Assembly (NCBI RefSeq): GCF_000455285.1
Contig: NZ_HG005289.1
Span: forward strand, 119,816 to 183,815
Source: Candidatus Stoquefichus massiliensis AP9
GTDB taxonomy: Bacteria; Bacillota_I; Bacilli_A; Erysipelotrichales; Coprobacillaceae
Length of the DNA: 64,000 nt
Direction of reading: 5' to 3'
Part shown: one piece after another, positions 17,016-24,715 of the stretch
Layout of the letters: each line of letters begins with the position of its first letter
Position numbering within the stretch: the first letter of the stretch is position 1
The notes under the pieces: generated by a model
Databases searched by the model: none
Told to the model about the DNA's origin: nothing
Seen by the model: only the letters and a program-made list of their open reading frames with translations
Translations under genes and position numbers: made by a program

Positions 17016-18195
17016 TGAATTCACCTCCGCTTATTTGATAATTAGTTATTAACAAATGCTGCGCATTTTTATCATTCCTATCTTGAAAACTTACAAAATA
17101 TTTTTTATCAAAACTACTTATATATATCTTATCACCGTTAGCAGTCTTTGTTCCTTCTGGATATAAAGATGCTATATAATCAGTATTTTTTATAACTAAC
17201 ATAAAGTTAGCTTTACATTCTTTAATTAAATAATTTGCTAATCTTAATTGGTCATTTTGATTAAATTCATTCTTTGCATAAGTACTAAATTCAGTATCAT
17301 ATGGCGGATCTAAAAAGACAAAATCATCTTGCATCGGTGGATTTTCATACATGAAATCATAAAAATCCATATTTCCAATTTTAGTTTTATTTAAATGTTT
17401 TACTAAATCACTATTTTGATAGTAATCAATTTTATTTAAGAAAGATTTTCTATTATAAGAAATTCCTCCATATGGTACGTTAAATTGACCGTTTTTGTTA
17501 TATCTGAACATTGAAGAATAACATGTTTGACGCATAAAAAAGTATATAGCAGTCGCAAAGGCATTAGAAATACCAAATTCATCTTTATAGTTAATGAGAT
17601 ATCTAAAATGTGTATAAAATGCTGTTTTTAAAGAACATTCAATATTAGCAATTAAATCTTCTTGACATAATGTTCCTTTAGATTTCTCTAAACGTTTCAT
17701 TCTAATCATTTTATTCTTTATACTTTTAATTAGTTCATTTACAAAGTTTTCAATTTGACAGTTAAAACTACGACTAAGAAGACCATTAAATTCATCAGCA
17801 TTAGCTAATACAAATTCAGTAATTTCATCGTTTAACTCTCGTTCATTATAAGTATCATTCTTATAAGAACAATAAAGTGTAATTAAATTATCTGAATGAT
17901 TATCAACAACATTACTAATGATTTTCCAGTTATGGTCAAAAGCTTTTAGTTTTTCAAAAAATTCTTTATCTTGATTTTTCACCATGTTATATAATGAAAT
18001 TAATTCATCAGACTTATCATTTATTAAATAATTTTTGGCTTGCACTGCAAAATAAACTGCACCACCACCTACAAAAGGTTCATAATAATTATTTATTTTA
18101 ATTGGTAAATTTGGTAAAATATATTTAAGTTCTTTTTCTTTTCCACCTGGATATTTTATTAGTGAAGAGAGTCTTTCATTCAAAATATTTTCCAT
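17008..18195 (-). CDS. D12-class DNA adenine methyltransferase (Dam-like)
   Basis: A 395-residue protein with the alpha-type motif order: KYPGGKEKELKYILPNLP (motif X), YYEPFVGGGAVYFAVQ (motif I), and FLDPPYDTEFSTYAKNEF (motif IV, DPPY). It transfers a methyl group from AdoMet to adenine N6. It is about 110 residues longer than Dam, with a large insert between motifs I and IV (residues about 80-220) that should form the target recognition domain. The start is ATG 18195 with AAGGAG 11 bases upstream; a GTG three codons earlier is possible. It is coupled to the restriction gene and presumably protects the host from it. Confidence 0.88.
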   Translation of the reverse strand: MENILNERLSSLIKYPGGKEKELKYILPNLPIKINNYYEPFVGGGAVYFAVQAKNYLINDKSDELISLYNMVKNQDKEFFEKLKAFDHNWKIISNVVDNHSDNLITLYCSYKNDTYNERELNDEITEFVLANADEFNGLLSRSFNCQIENFVNELIKSIKNKMIRMKRLEKSKGTLCQEDLIANIECSLKTAFYTHFRYLINYKDEFGISNAFATAIYFFMRQTCYSSMFRYNKNGQFNVPYGGISYNRKSFLNKIDYYQNSDLVKHLNKTKIGNMDFYDFMYENPPMQDDFVFLDPPYDTEFSTYAKNEFNQNDQLRLANYLIKECKANFMLVIKNTDYIASLYPEGTKTANGDKIYISSFDKKYFVSFQDRNDKNAQHLLITNYQISGGEFNG

Positions 18196-18271
18196 TACGA
18201 TCACGTCTCCTTTATGTTTAATTATATCAAAATTTTATATTTCTTAAAAGCATAAAACAGTAAAGTCCTCA

Positions 18272-18289
18272 AAATATTAATTAATATTT
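18272..18289. promoter_or_regulatory. 18-bp palindrome between divergent methyltransferase genes
   Basis: AAATATTAATTAATATTT is a perfect palindrome in the 139-base divergent promoter region. A TATAAT lies toward the minus-strand gene (near 18229) and a TATAAA toward the plus-strand gene (near 18304). The position fits an operator or a control site that balances expression of the restriction-modification genes. No C-protein gene is apparent; the 85-residue protein downstream is a candidate binder. Confidence 0.45.
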
Positions 18290-18334
18290 GCAGAAGTAAC
18301 TCACTATAAAAAACATTATAAGGAGGAACTTTAC

Positions 18335-19027
18335 ATGAAAGAAAAAATGAATTTAATTAACGCCGATGCTTTTGATGAATTGAAAAAAATTAAGTCTAAT
18401 TCAGTAGACTTAATCTTAACTGATGTACCTTACAACATATCAAATTATTCAAAAACCGATGTGTTTATTGGTAATAGAAAGTTAAATACCAAAATAGCTG
18501 AATGGGATGAAAACTATTTTGATCCAAGTCTTTTAGTAGATGATTTTAAAAGAATACTAAAACCAGATGGAAATATTTTTGTATTCACTAGTTACAATCA
18601 AATTGGTCTTTGGCATAAGTTTTTTGACAAAGAATTTGATACTTTTCAGTTTATGGTATGGCATAAAACTAACCCTACACCCTGTGTTTACAAAAAAACT
18701 TTCTTAAATAGTTGCGAACTAATTATCTGTTTATGGAACAAAGGTCATAAATGGAATTTTATTTCTCAAGAAAAAATGCACAACTTTATTGAAACACCAA
18801 TTTGTGAATATCCTGAAAGATTAACAAACCCAAAGCATCCAACGCAAAAGCCCGTCTCTGTTTTAGAACACATAATCAAAATAGCATCAAACGAAAATGA
18901 TGTTGTACTCGATCCATTTATGGGTGTTGGTTCTACTGGTATAGCTTGCAAAAATTTGAAAAGAAATTTCATAGGAATTGAGATAAATAAAGAATATTTT
19001 AAAGCCGCAAAAAAAAGAATTTTATAG
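18335..19027 (+). CDS. DNA methyltransferase, beta class (N6-adenine or N4-cytosine)
   Basis: A 230-residue methyltransferase with motif IV first: LILTDVPYNIS (residues 27-36, DVPY in place of the usual DPPY), and motif I last: VLDPFMGVGSTGIACKNLKRNFIGIEI (given as D193-PFMGVGSTG-202), with HPTQKP at 168-173 between them. This order is the beta class (like M.MboII). It is short and has little room for a recognition domain, which must lie in residues 40-165. A TAAGGAGGAA site precedes the ATG. It is divergent from the Dam-like gene; together the two enzymes could protect both strands of an asymmetric site or two different sites. Confidence 0.88.
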   Translation: MKEKMNLINADAFDELKKIKSNSVDLILTDVPYNISNYSKTDVFIGNRKLNTKIAEWDENYFDPSLLVDDFKRILKPDGNIFVFTSYNQIGLWHKFFDKEFDTFQFMVWHKTNPTPCVYKKTFLNSCELIICLWNKGHKWNFISQEKMHNFIETPICEYPERLTNPKHPTQKPVSVLEHIIKIASNENDVVLDPFMGVGSTGIACKNLKRNFIGIEINKEYFKAAKKRIL

Positions 19028-19030
19028 ACT

Positions 19031-19068
19031 AAAAAAGTATGGAAACACATTAAAATCCATACTTTTTT
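19031..19068. terminator. Bidirectional terminator
   Basis: AAAAAAGTATGGA (19031-19043) pairs perfectly with TCCATACTTTTTT (19056-19068), a 13-bp stem with a 12-nt loop, and gives T-runs on both strands. It separates the convergent methyltransferase and 85-residue protein genes. Confidence 0.9.
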
Positions 19069-19077
19069 GATTCCCCA

Positions 19078-19335
19078 TTAAAATCTTGATTTGAAAACTT
19101 GATTTTCATATGAAATCAAATTACTTGGAAAATTTCTATGACAATTTAAATTTCTACACCTTTGCTCATACATACGTTCGTTTGGTCTAGTTTTTGAAAA
19201 ACTCATATCATATTCAGTTAGTTCAAACGATTCAGCAACACGTTTTTTAAAGTCATACAATGTAATTTCTCCTTCAACACGTAAAATAGCAGTTAAAAAA
19301 TCAATTAAACTTTGTTCAGTTATGTTTTCTTTCAT
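19078..19335 (-). CDS. Small winged-helix-like protein of the restriction island
   Basis: An 85-residue protein. It starts with a helical segment (TEQSLIDFLTAILRVEGEITLYDFKKRVAESFELTEYDM) and ends with RPNERMYEQRCRNLNCHRNFPSNLISYENQVFKSR. The pattern resembles the winged-helix N-terminal domain of Mrr-type restriction proteins, in which ENRVR..R..L..AGLI.. follows an acidic strand. A full AAAGGAGG site precedes the ATG. It is the gene closest to the guaA end of the island. It could be a regulator of the restriction genes or a DNA-binding subunit; both ideas are inference. Confidence 0.65.
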   Translation of the reverse strand: MKENITEQSLIDFLTAILRVEGEITLYDFKKRVAESFELTEYDMSFSKTRPNERMYEQRCRNLNCHRNFPSNLISYENQVFKSRF

Positions 19336-19441
19336 TAAAGTACCTCCTTTTTTTAATTATTTTTCTATATAGATAGAGTAAAACAAAATAAATTAAGTTA
19401 CAATAATTAATAATTAAAAATGACGCATTCTTTGACTTTTT

Positions 19442-19463
19442 AAGGTCATTTTAAGGTCATTTT
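19442..19463. repeat. Tandem 11-bp repeat near the right island end
   Basis: AAGGTCATTTT occurs twice head to tail, 19442-19452 and 19453-19463, about 55 bases inside the right attachment-like site. A related inverted AAAATGAC lies at about 19418. Such short repeats beside an attachment site can be integrase arm sites. The rest of 19336-19516 shows nothing else. Confidence 0.4.
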
Positions 19464-19515
19464 CTTTTTAATATTCAAAATACGCTTTATTTATCGGCTA
19501 TTTTTGACTTACCTA

Positions 19516-19528
19516 TTTATTCCCACTC
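19516..19528. repeat. Right attachment-like site in the guaA 3' end
   Basis: TTTATTCCCACTC covers the guaA stop codon and the preceding Trp-Glu codons. It is the direct-repeat partner of 10942-10954. Confidence 0.7.
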
Positions 19529-20818
19529 AATTGTAGCACATGGTTTTGGTGACATGTCATAACAAACACGATTAACATGAGGCACTTCAGCCAAGATACG
19601 ATCAGTAATCTTCATCAAGATAGGCCAATCAATTTGTTCAATCGTTGCCGTCATAGCATCCACAGTATTTACAGCACGAATAATGACTGGATAATCATAA
19701 CTACGCGCATTGTTTTTGACACCAACTGATTTAAAATCAGGGACAATTGTAAAATATTGCCATACTTTTTTATCTAAACCTGCTTTCGCAAATTCTTCTC
19801 TTAAGATTTCATCAGATTCTCTAACAGCTTCTAAACGATCTCTTGTGATTGCACCTAAGCAACGTACCCCAAGTCCTGGCCCTGGGAATGGTTGTCTATA
19901 AACCATTTCATATGGTAAACCAAGTTCTACACCACATGCTCTCACTTCATCTTTAAATAATTGATATAAAGGTTCAACCAATTCAAATTGTAAATCTTCA
20001 GGTAATCCACCAACATTATGATGTGATTTCACCATCTTTGCAGTCTTTGTTCCAGATTCAATAATATCAGGATAAATCGTTCCTTGAGCTAAGAACTCAA
20101 TACCATCTAACTTTCTCGCTTCTTCTTCAAAAACACGAATAAATTCAGAACCAATAATCTTACGTTTTTGTTCTGGATCAGCAATATTTTCTAACTTAGT
20201 TAAGAAACGTTCTGTTGCATCAACATAGATTAAATTAGCATCTAACTGATTTTGGAAAACTTCCACAACATCTTCAGATTCACCTTTACGCATTAACCCA
20301 TGATTAACATGTACGCAATACAATTGTTTTCCAATCGCTTTGATTAACAATGCTGCAACTACAGATGAATCAACACCACCAGATAAAGCCAATAAAACTT
20401 TTTTATCACCAACTTGATTTCTAATGATTTCAACTTGATCATTAATAAAGTTTTTCATGTTCCAGTTCTTGTCAGCTTGACATTCATCAATCACAAATGC
20501 TTTTAATATATCTTTTAATTCTTCTTCATTAGCAGGATATGTTCTATTATCCACTTTTGCTAATTTATGTTCAAATGAAAGAATTGGATATCCAGCATTA
20601 TATAAATCACTGCATACATCAATTTCTTCACCATCAATCACATTATTAGGACCACCACTTAAAACGATCCCTTTCACATTAGGTAATGCTTTTAATTCAT
20701 CTACAGTGATATCATGAGGTTTAATTTCACTATATACACCTAAATCTCTAATTGTACGTGCAATCACAGTATTATTATGACTACCTAAATCTAAAATAAC
20801 AATCATATCTTGTTTCAT
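19517..20818 (-). CDS. guaA: GMP synthase with degenerate glutaminase domain
   Basis: A 433-residue protein against about 510 in the family. The C-terminal synthetase half is intact: the PP-loop LALSGGVDSSVVAAL (SGGVDSS, 146-152), YPDIIESG, RQPFPGPGLGVRCLG, and the dimerisation domain ending in ATIEWE. It adenylates XMP and aminates it to GMP. The N-terminal amidotransferase half keeps its opening (IVILDLGSHNNTVIARTIRDLGVYSE, GIVLSGGPNNV), but then, where the GICYGMQ nucleophile and later the H-x-E pair should be, there is only GYPILSFEHKLAKVDNRTYP. About 80 residues are gone and no catalytic Cys remains. The enzyme should use free ammonia rather than glutamine. Its 3' end carries the island attachment site. 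Confidence 0.9.
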   Translation of the reverse strand: MKQDMIVILDLGSHNNTVIARTIRDLGVYSEIKPHDITVDELKALPNVKGIVLSGGPNNVIDGEEIDVCSDLYNAGYPILSFEHKLAKVDNRTYPANEEELKDILKAFVIDECQADKNWNMKNFINDQVEIIRNQVGDKKVLLALSGGVDSSVVAALLIKAIGKQLYCVHVNHGLMRKGESEDVVEVFQNQLDANLIYVDATERFLTKLENIADPEQKRKIIGSEFIRVFEEEARKLDGIEFLAQGTIYPDIIESGTKTAKMVKSHHNVGGLPEDLQFELVEPLYQLFKDEVRACGVELGLPYEMVYRQPFPGPGLGVRCLGAITRDRLEAVRESDEILREEFAKAGLDKKVWQYFTIVPDFKSVGVKNNARSYDYPVIIRAVNTVDAMTATIEQIDWPILMKITDRILAEVPHVNRVCYDMSPKPCATIEWE

Positions 20819-20829
20819 TCTTTTTCTCC

Positions 20830-22020
20830 TTAATCTGTGAAATTATCAAAATAACCTTGAACTAATACAATAGGTGTTCCTTTATCACCAGAACCACTTG
20901 TTAAATCACATAAAGAACCTATCAAATCAGTCAATTGTCTTGGTGTTGTTCCTTGTGAAGCCATATTTCCAACCAAATTATCATCTTTTTCTTTAATACT
21001 TTTCGCAATTGCATCTCTTAATTCTTTACCACTTAAATCTTTAAAATCATTATCAGCTAAATATTTTAGTTTCAATTCATTAGGTGTCCCTACTAATCCA
21101 CTTGTATAAGCAGGTGAAACAACAGGATCAGCCAATTCCCAAATTTTCCCTTGAGGGTCTTTAAATGCACCATCCCCATAAACCATAACTTCTACATGTT
21201 TATCAGTTAAACTTAAGATTTCTTTTTGGATATTTTCAACTAAGTCCTGACATTCTCTTGGAAATAATTTAATAGTGTCTTCAGTAGATTTATTAGATCC
21301 TAATAAACCGTATTTTTCATTATATCCACTACCATCTACAGATGCAGTTAAAATATCATCCAATCCACAAACAGCCTTCGCTCCTGCTTCTTTTAATAGA
21401 CGTTTTGTTCTTGCACGTGTATGAATATCACAAGTTAATACACAATCAGTATATTTTAAGATTTCTTGTGCACGATTCGCAAAAATAATTTCTACTTCTG
21501 CACCTGCTTCAGTAATAATATCTGAATAGTATTGCACATAATCTACACCTGTAAATTCATGTTTGTTTTCTCCAAATAATTCACGATATTTTTCTAATGT
21601 TAAAACATCACTATAGGGATTAACACCTGCTTCATCTAATTGATCATATGTTAATAACGCATTTCCGACTTCATCACTAGGATAGCTTAACATTAAAACA
21701 ACTTTCTTAGCACCCATTGCAATTCCTTTTAAACAGATTGCAAAACGATTACGAGACATAATTGGTAAAATAACCCCAATTGTTTCTCCGCCTAATTTTT
21801 CTTTAACATCAGCTGCAATATTCTGAATTGATGCATAATTTCCCTGAGCTCTTGCTACAATAGATTCAGTAATTGAAATGACATCTCTGTCTCTTAACAT
21901 AAATCCTTCACTATAAGCAGCTTCTGTTACACTGTCAACAACGATTTTTGCTAAATCGTCACCTTCTCTAATAATTGGGCAACGAATTCCTCTTGAAATA
22001 GTTCCTACTTTTCTATCCAT
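20830..22020 (-). CDS. CofE-like (F420-0:gamma-glutamyl ligase family) ligase
   Basis: A 396-residue protein of the F420-ligase family (PF01996), with RCPIIREGDDLAKIVVDSV and RDRDVISITESIVARAQGN near the start, VMVYGDGAFKDP (acidic metal site) and DPVVSPAYTSGL further on, and TPRQLTDLIGSLCDLTSGSGDKG at the end. In F420-making organisms CofE adds glutamates with GTP; Firmicutes such as this one carry longer homologues without the F420 pathway, whose product is unknown. The gene starts an operon with guaA, 11 bases upstream. A link to guanine nucleotides through GTP use is possible but is only inferred from gene order. Confidence 0.8.
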   Translation of the reverse strand: MDRKVGTISRGIRCPIIREGDDLAKIVVDSVTEAAYSEGFMLRDRDVISITESIVARAQGNYASIQNIAADVKEKLGGETIGVILPIMSRNRFAICLKGIAMGAKKVVLMLSYPSDEVGNALLTYDQLDEAGVNPYSDVLTLEKYRELFGENKHEFTGVDYVQYYSDIITEAGAEVEIIFANRAQEILKYTDCVLTCDIHTRARTKRLLKEAGAKAVCGLDDILTASVDGSGYNEKYGLLGSNKSTEDTIKLFPRECQDLVENIQKEILSLTDKHVEVMVYGDGAFKDPQGKIWELADPVVSPAYTSGLVGTPNELKLKYLADNDFKDLSGKELRDAIAKSIKEKDDNLVGNMASQGTTPRQLTDLIGSLCDLTSGSGDKGTPIVLVQGYFDNFTD

Positions 22021-22157
22021 ATAAGTACCTTCCTGACTTTCTTATTTATATACAGTGCTATTATAATATAATTCATCCCATTACGCTATTATTTTTTTAT
22101 CATAATTCCTGGAAATTATCTTAAAATCGACATTTTTCATTTCTAAATTGATTCAAA

Positions 22158-22186
22158 TAAAAAAGAAGTCAACAAAAAGTTGCTTC
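22158..22186 (-). terminator. Terminator of the ydeI-like gene
   Basis: On the minus strand GAAGCAAC and GTTGACTTC form a stem with one bulge, followed by TTTTTT. It ends the 22205-22771 gene before the CofE-like gene. Confidence 0.8.
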
Positions 22187-22204
22187 TCATCTATGTACGA
22201 TTCT

Positions 22205-22771
22205 CTATTCCATAGGTTTTAAATTCTTTTCTAATCGTTCTATCATCCAAGTCAGACGCTTAAAACGACCAACCTCTGTTTTTGCATCAAAGTATGCTCT
22301 TGTATAAGTCTTTTTGACAGATGGAGACATGTTTAAAAAATGGGTATATGCCAATTCATTTGCTTTGAGTAGTTCAGATACAATATCAATTTGTTCATCT
22401 GTAATCCCTGATGGCTTTGTAGCAAGATCCCACTGACCATTTTTCTTTGCCTCTTCAATTTTGATTCTTCCAAATTCAGTCATTAATCCACATGATTCTA
22501 ACCTTTCAACTAGTTCCTTATTTTTTATAGACCACTTACTGTTAGGTTTACGTGCTACAAAATACTTCTTATAAGAAGTATCATCAATTTTCTTCATTAA
22601 TCCATCTATCCAGCCATAACAGAGTGCTTCCTCTAGAGCTTCATTTGCTTTTAATGTAGGTAATTCTTTTGTTTTGCTAAATAATAGCCACACTCCTTCA
22701 TGTGATTGACAATTTTCAGATAACCAATCTCTAAAGTCAGCACGCGTTTGAAAGCATAATAGTTCGTCCAT
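22205..22771 (-). CDS. YdeI/OmpD-associated family protein
   Basis: A 188-residue protein of the YdeI family: CFQTRADFRDWLSENCQSHEGVWL at the start, then EEALCYGWIDGLMKKIDD and YFVARKPNSKWSIKNKELVERL, and a helical C-terminus (KKTYTRAYFDAKTEVGRFKRLTWMIERL). These are the usual conserved blocks. In enteric bacteria YdeI is named for a bacteriocin-protection effect; the activity in Firmicutes is unknown. The ATG at 22771 has GGGAGG 8 bases upstream, whereas an upstream TTG would overlap that site. It is a single-gene unit with its own terminator. Confidence 0.85.
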   Translation of the reverse strand: MDELLCFQTRADFRDWLSENCQSHEGVWLLFSKTKELPTLKANEALEEALCYGWIDGLMKKIDDTSYKKYFVARKPNSKWSIKNKELVERLESCGLMTEFGRIKIEEAKKNGQWDLATKPSGITDEQIDIVSELLKANELAYTHFLNMSPSVKKTYTRAYFDAKTEVGRFKRLTWMIERLEKNLKPME

Positions 22772-22938
22772 ATATTGTCCTCCCAAATAATGATAGTTTC
22801 TCTACAAGCAAAATTATATCATAGCTATGAACTCTATCAAATTATTTTACAATTTCAATACAAATATTTTTATTTATTCACATCTGAACAATGCTATATT
22901 TATATCTATAATCATATGAATAGATAGGAGGTTTTAAT

Positions 22939-23571
22939 ATGAATGAATTTGTGTGTATTAAACGTTTTCTTCTACATGAGGATTATTATTTTGAAGGTAT
23001 AAAGGTTGTTTCTTATCATATTGTCTACCCACAATTTATAGGTCAAAATCCTATCTTTCATAAATTAAATAAACAGTACTATTGGAATGCACTGAAGAAA
23101 AAAGAATATTGTAGCAATGTCTTATATCCGGATGCTGTTCAAGCATTCTTACAAGGATCAAAGGCTTTTCCTTATGAAATGATAGTCACAATCACAATAA
23201 CGTTACAAACTGAACAAATTGCGAGTTTTTATCAGCAGGAATATTTATATACAGGAGGTGCTAATGGTAACACAACAAGAATGAGTCAAACAGTCAATAC
23301 ATTAACAGGTGAAATTCTAAAACTTTGTGACTTTTTTCAAAATACGGAAAACTGTGAAACTTGTATCAAAAATAACATTATTAAACAAATAAAAACCAGT
23401 CATGATCTAAGCAACTATTTTGATAATTATCAAAGTTTAGTTGAAGAAACTTTTAATCCACAGAATTTTTATTTAACAAGTGAAGGTGTAGTTGTTTTCT
23501 TTGCATTATATGATATTGCTCCACATTCTACTGGTATTCCAACATTTTTGATTCCCTATTTTGAATGTTAA
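22939..23571 (+). CDS. DUF3298/RsiV-like domain protein
   Basis: A 210-residue protein with the DUF3298 (PdaC/RsiV-like) fold: IKVVSYHIVYPQF, then YEMIVTITITLQTEQIASFYQQEYLYTGGANGN with the YTGGAxG turn, LTGEILKLCDFF, and the closing FYLTSEGVVVFFALYDIAPHSTGIPTFLIPYFEC. Unlike RsiV (an anti-sigma factor that binds lysozyme), it has no transmembrane segment or signal peptide, so it should be cytoplasmic. A GGAGG site lies at 22927-22931. It stands alone. Confidence 0.8.
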   Translation: MNEFVCIKRFLLHEDYYFEGIKVVSYHIVYPQFIGQNPIFHKLNKQYYWNALKKKEYCSNVLYPDAVQAFLQGSKAFPYEMIVTITITLQTEQIASFYQQEYLYTGGANGNTTRMSQTVNTLTGEILKLCDFFQNTENCETCIKNNIIKQIKTSHDLSNYFDNYQSLVEETFNPQNFYLTSEGVVVFFALYDIAPHSTGIPTFLIPYFEC

Positions 23572-23600
23572 AAAGGTACTTCTTTCATAAGTAGTACCTT
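23571..23600 (-). terminator. Terminator of ddh
   Basis: AAGGTACT (23573-23580) pairs with AGTACCTT (23593-23600); on the minus strand the stem is followed by TTTTT. It also lies just after the stop of the convergent DUF3298 gene. Confidence 0.8.
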
Positions 23601-23609
23601 GCATTTCCA

Positions 23610-24593
23610 TTATAACAATTCTTTACGTAATTCTTCACCAGATTTTACATGTAAATAAGCAGGTGCAATATCAAAAACTGTCTTGCAGCCATATTGCCCT
23701 TCTTGAGCCAAACGATAAGCAGCTCTTGCATAAGCAACCAATACACTAGAAGTAAACTCTGGATTTGAATCCAATGTTAATTTATATTCAATCACATGTT
23801 TATGTTCTTGATCAAAACCTGTTACACCACTTCTTAAAACAACCCCACCATGAGGAATACCCTGATGATCTCTCATCAACTCTTCTTCACTGATAAAATG
23901 AACTGTTGTATCATAATCAGCAAAGTAGTTAGGCATTGTTTTGATTGTTTCTTCAATAACAGCTAAATCAGCACCTTCCTCAGTCACAACAAAACATTCA
24001 CGTGTATGTTTTTGTCTTGTAGAAAGCGTTGGATTTTCACCTTTACGTACACTTTCCAATGCTTCTTCAACTGGAATTGTATACTGTCTTGCATCTTTGA
24101 CACCATCAATTCTTCTAATAGCATCAGAATGTCCTTGACTGACACCTTTTCCCCAGAATGTATAATCTGCACCATTTGGTAAAATAGCTTGTCCATATAA
24201 ACGATTTAATGAAAACAAACCAGGATCCCAACCTACTGAAATAATACTAATATGTTTTCCTGCAACACTTGCTGCATTGACATTGCTAAAATGTTCAGGT
24301 ATTTTGGCATGTGTATCAAAACTGTCCACAACATTAAAAGATTTTGCCAATTCAACAGTTTGTGTTGGTAAATCATTTGCACTTCCACCACATAAAACAA
24401 GAACATCAATTTTATCTTTCATATCATTCAATTTTTCCATTTCATATACAGATACTTCTGTATGTGTTTGAACTGTTTCTGGTTTTCTTCTTGTAAAAAC
24501 TCCCACTAATTCCATATCTGGACTATTGTGTACTGCACATTCTACACCTCGTCCAAGATTTCCATAACCTACGATTCCAATTCTCATTATCAT
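23610..24593 (-). CDS. ddh: meso-Diaminopimelate dehydrogenase
   Basis: A 327-residue NADPH-dependent enzyme that makes meso-diaminopimelate in one step from tetrahydrodipicolinate for lysine and cell-wall synthesis. Seen: the Rossmann motif IGIVGYGNLGRGVE, VLCGGSANDLPTQ, NVVDSFDTHAKIPEHF, ISVGWDPGLFSLNRLYGQAILPNG, WGKGVSQGHSDAIRRI, and HGGVVLRSGVTG, all characteristic of Ddh. Length is normal. AAGGAG lies 4 bases before the first ATG and 10 before a second (codon 3), so either could be used. Single gene with its own terminator. It implies peptidoglycan with meso-DAP or lysine made by this shortcut. Confidence 0.95.
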   Translation of the reverse strand: MIMRIGIVGYGNLGRGVECAVHNSPDMELVGVFTRRKPETVQTHTEVSVYEMEKLNDMKDKIDVLVLCGGSANDLPTQTVELAKSFNVVDSFDTHAKIPEHFSNVNAASVAGKHISIISVGWDPGLFSLNRLYGQAILPNGADYTFWGKGVSQGHSDAIRRIDGVKDARQYTIPVEEALESVRKGENPTLSTRQKHTRECFVVTEEGADLAVIEETIKTMPNYFADYDTTVHFISEEELMRDHQGIPHGGVVLRSGVTGFDQEHKHVIEYKLTLDSNPEFTSSVLVAYARAAYRLAQEGQYGCKTVFDIAPAYLHVKSGEELRKELL

Positions 24594-24685
24594 CTCACTC
24601 CTTTTTCACATGCCTATTTTAGCATTTTTTAACAAGAAATGGAATTCTTTTTGATTATTCATGAAATGTGTTTTGACATATGATA

Positions 24686-24713
24686 TAAAAACCTAAAGTT
24701 TTCACTCTAGGTT
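24686..24713 (-). terminator. Terminator of the MerR-ABC operon
   Basis: AACCTA (24690-24695) pairs with TAGGTT (24708-24713); on the minus strand a T-run follows. It lies directly after the merR-type gene. Confidence 0.75.
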
Positions 24714-24715
24714 CC

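Larger units (their letters stand above)
10942..19528. mobile_element. Defence island integrated at the 3' end of guaA
   Basis: An 8.6-kb segment between two direct copies of the guaA 3' terminus. All its genes are of defence type: HNH protein, PHP-ATPase, DUF3883 protein, restriction enzyme, two DNA methyltransferases and small partners. The apparent guaA terminator (10896-10936) sits just outside the left copy, while guaA itself has no terminator after its stop. The guaA 3' end is a known integration hotspot of genomic islands. No integrase or transposase gene is seen inside, so the element is either decayed, mobilised in trans, or a remnant of a larger island. Confidence 0.7.

Noticed and set aside
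10942..19528. Integrase or transposase gene inside the island
   Set aside because: None of the reading frames shows tyrosine, serine or DDE recombinase motifs.
22021..22157. Possible purine riboswitch upstream of the CofE-guaA operon
   Set aside because: The conserved purine-aptamer core bases could not be found; only a TATAAT-like element is visible.
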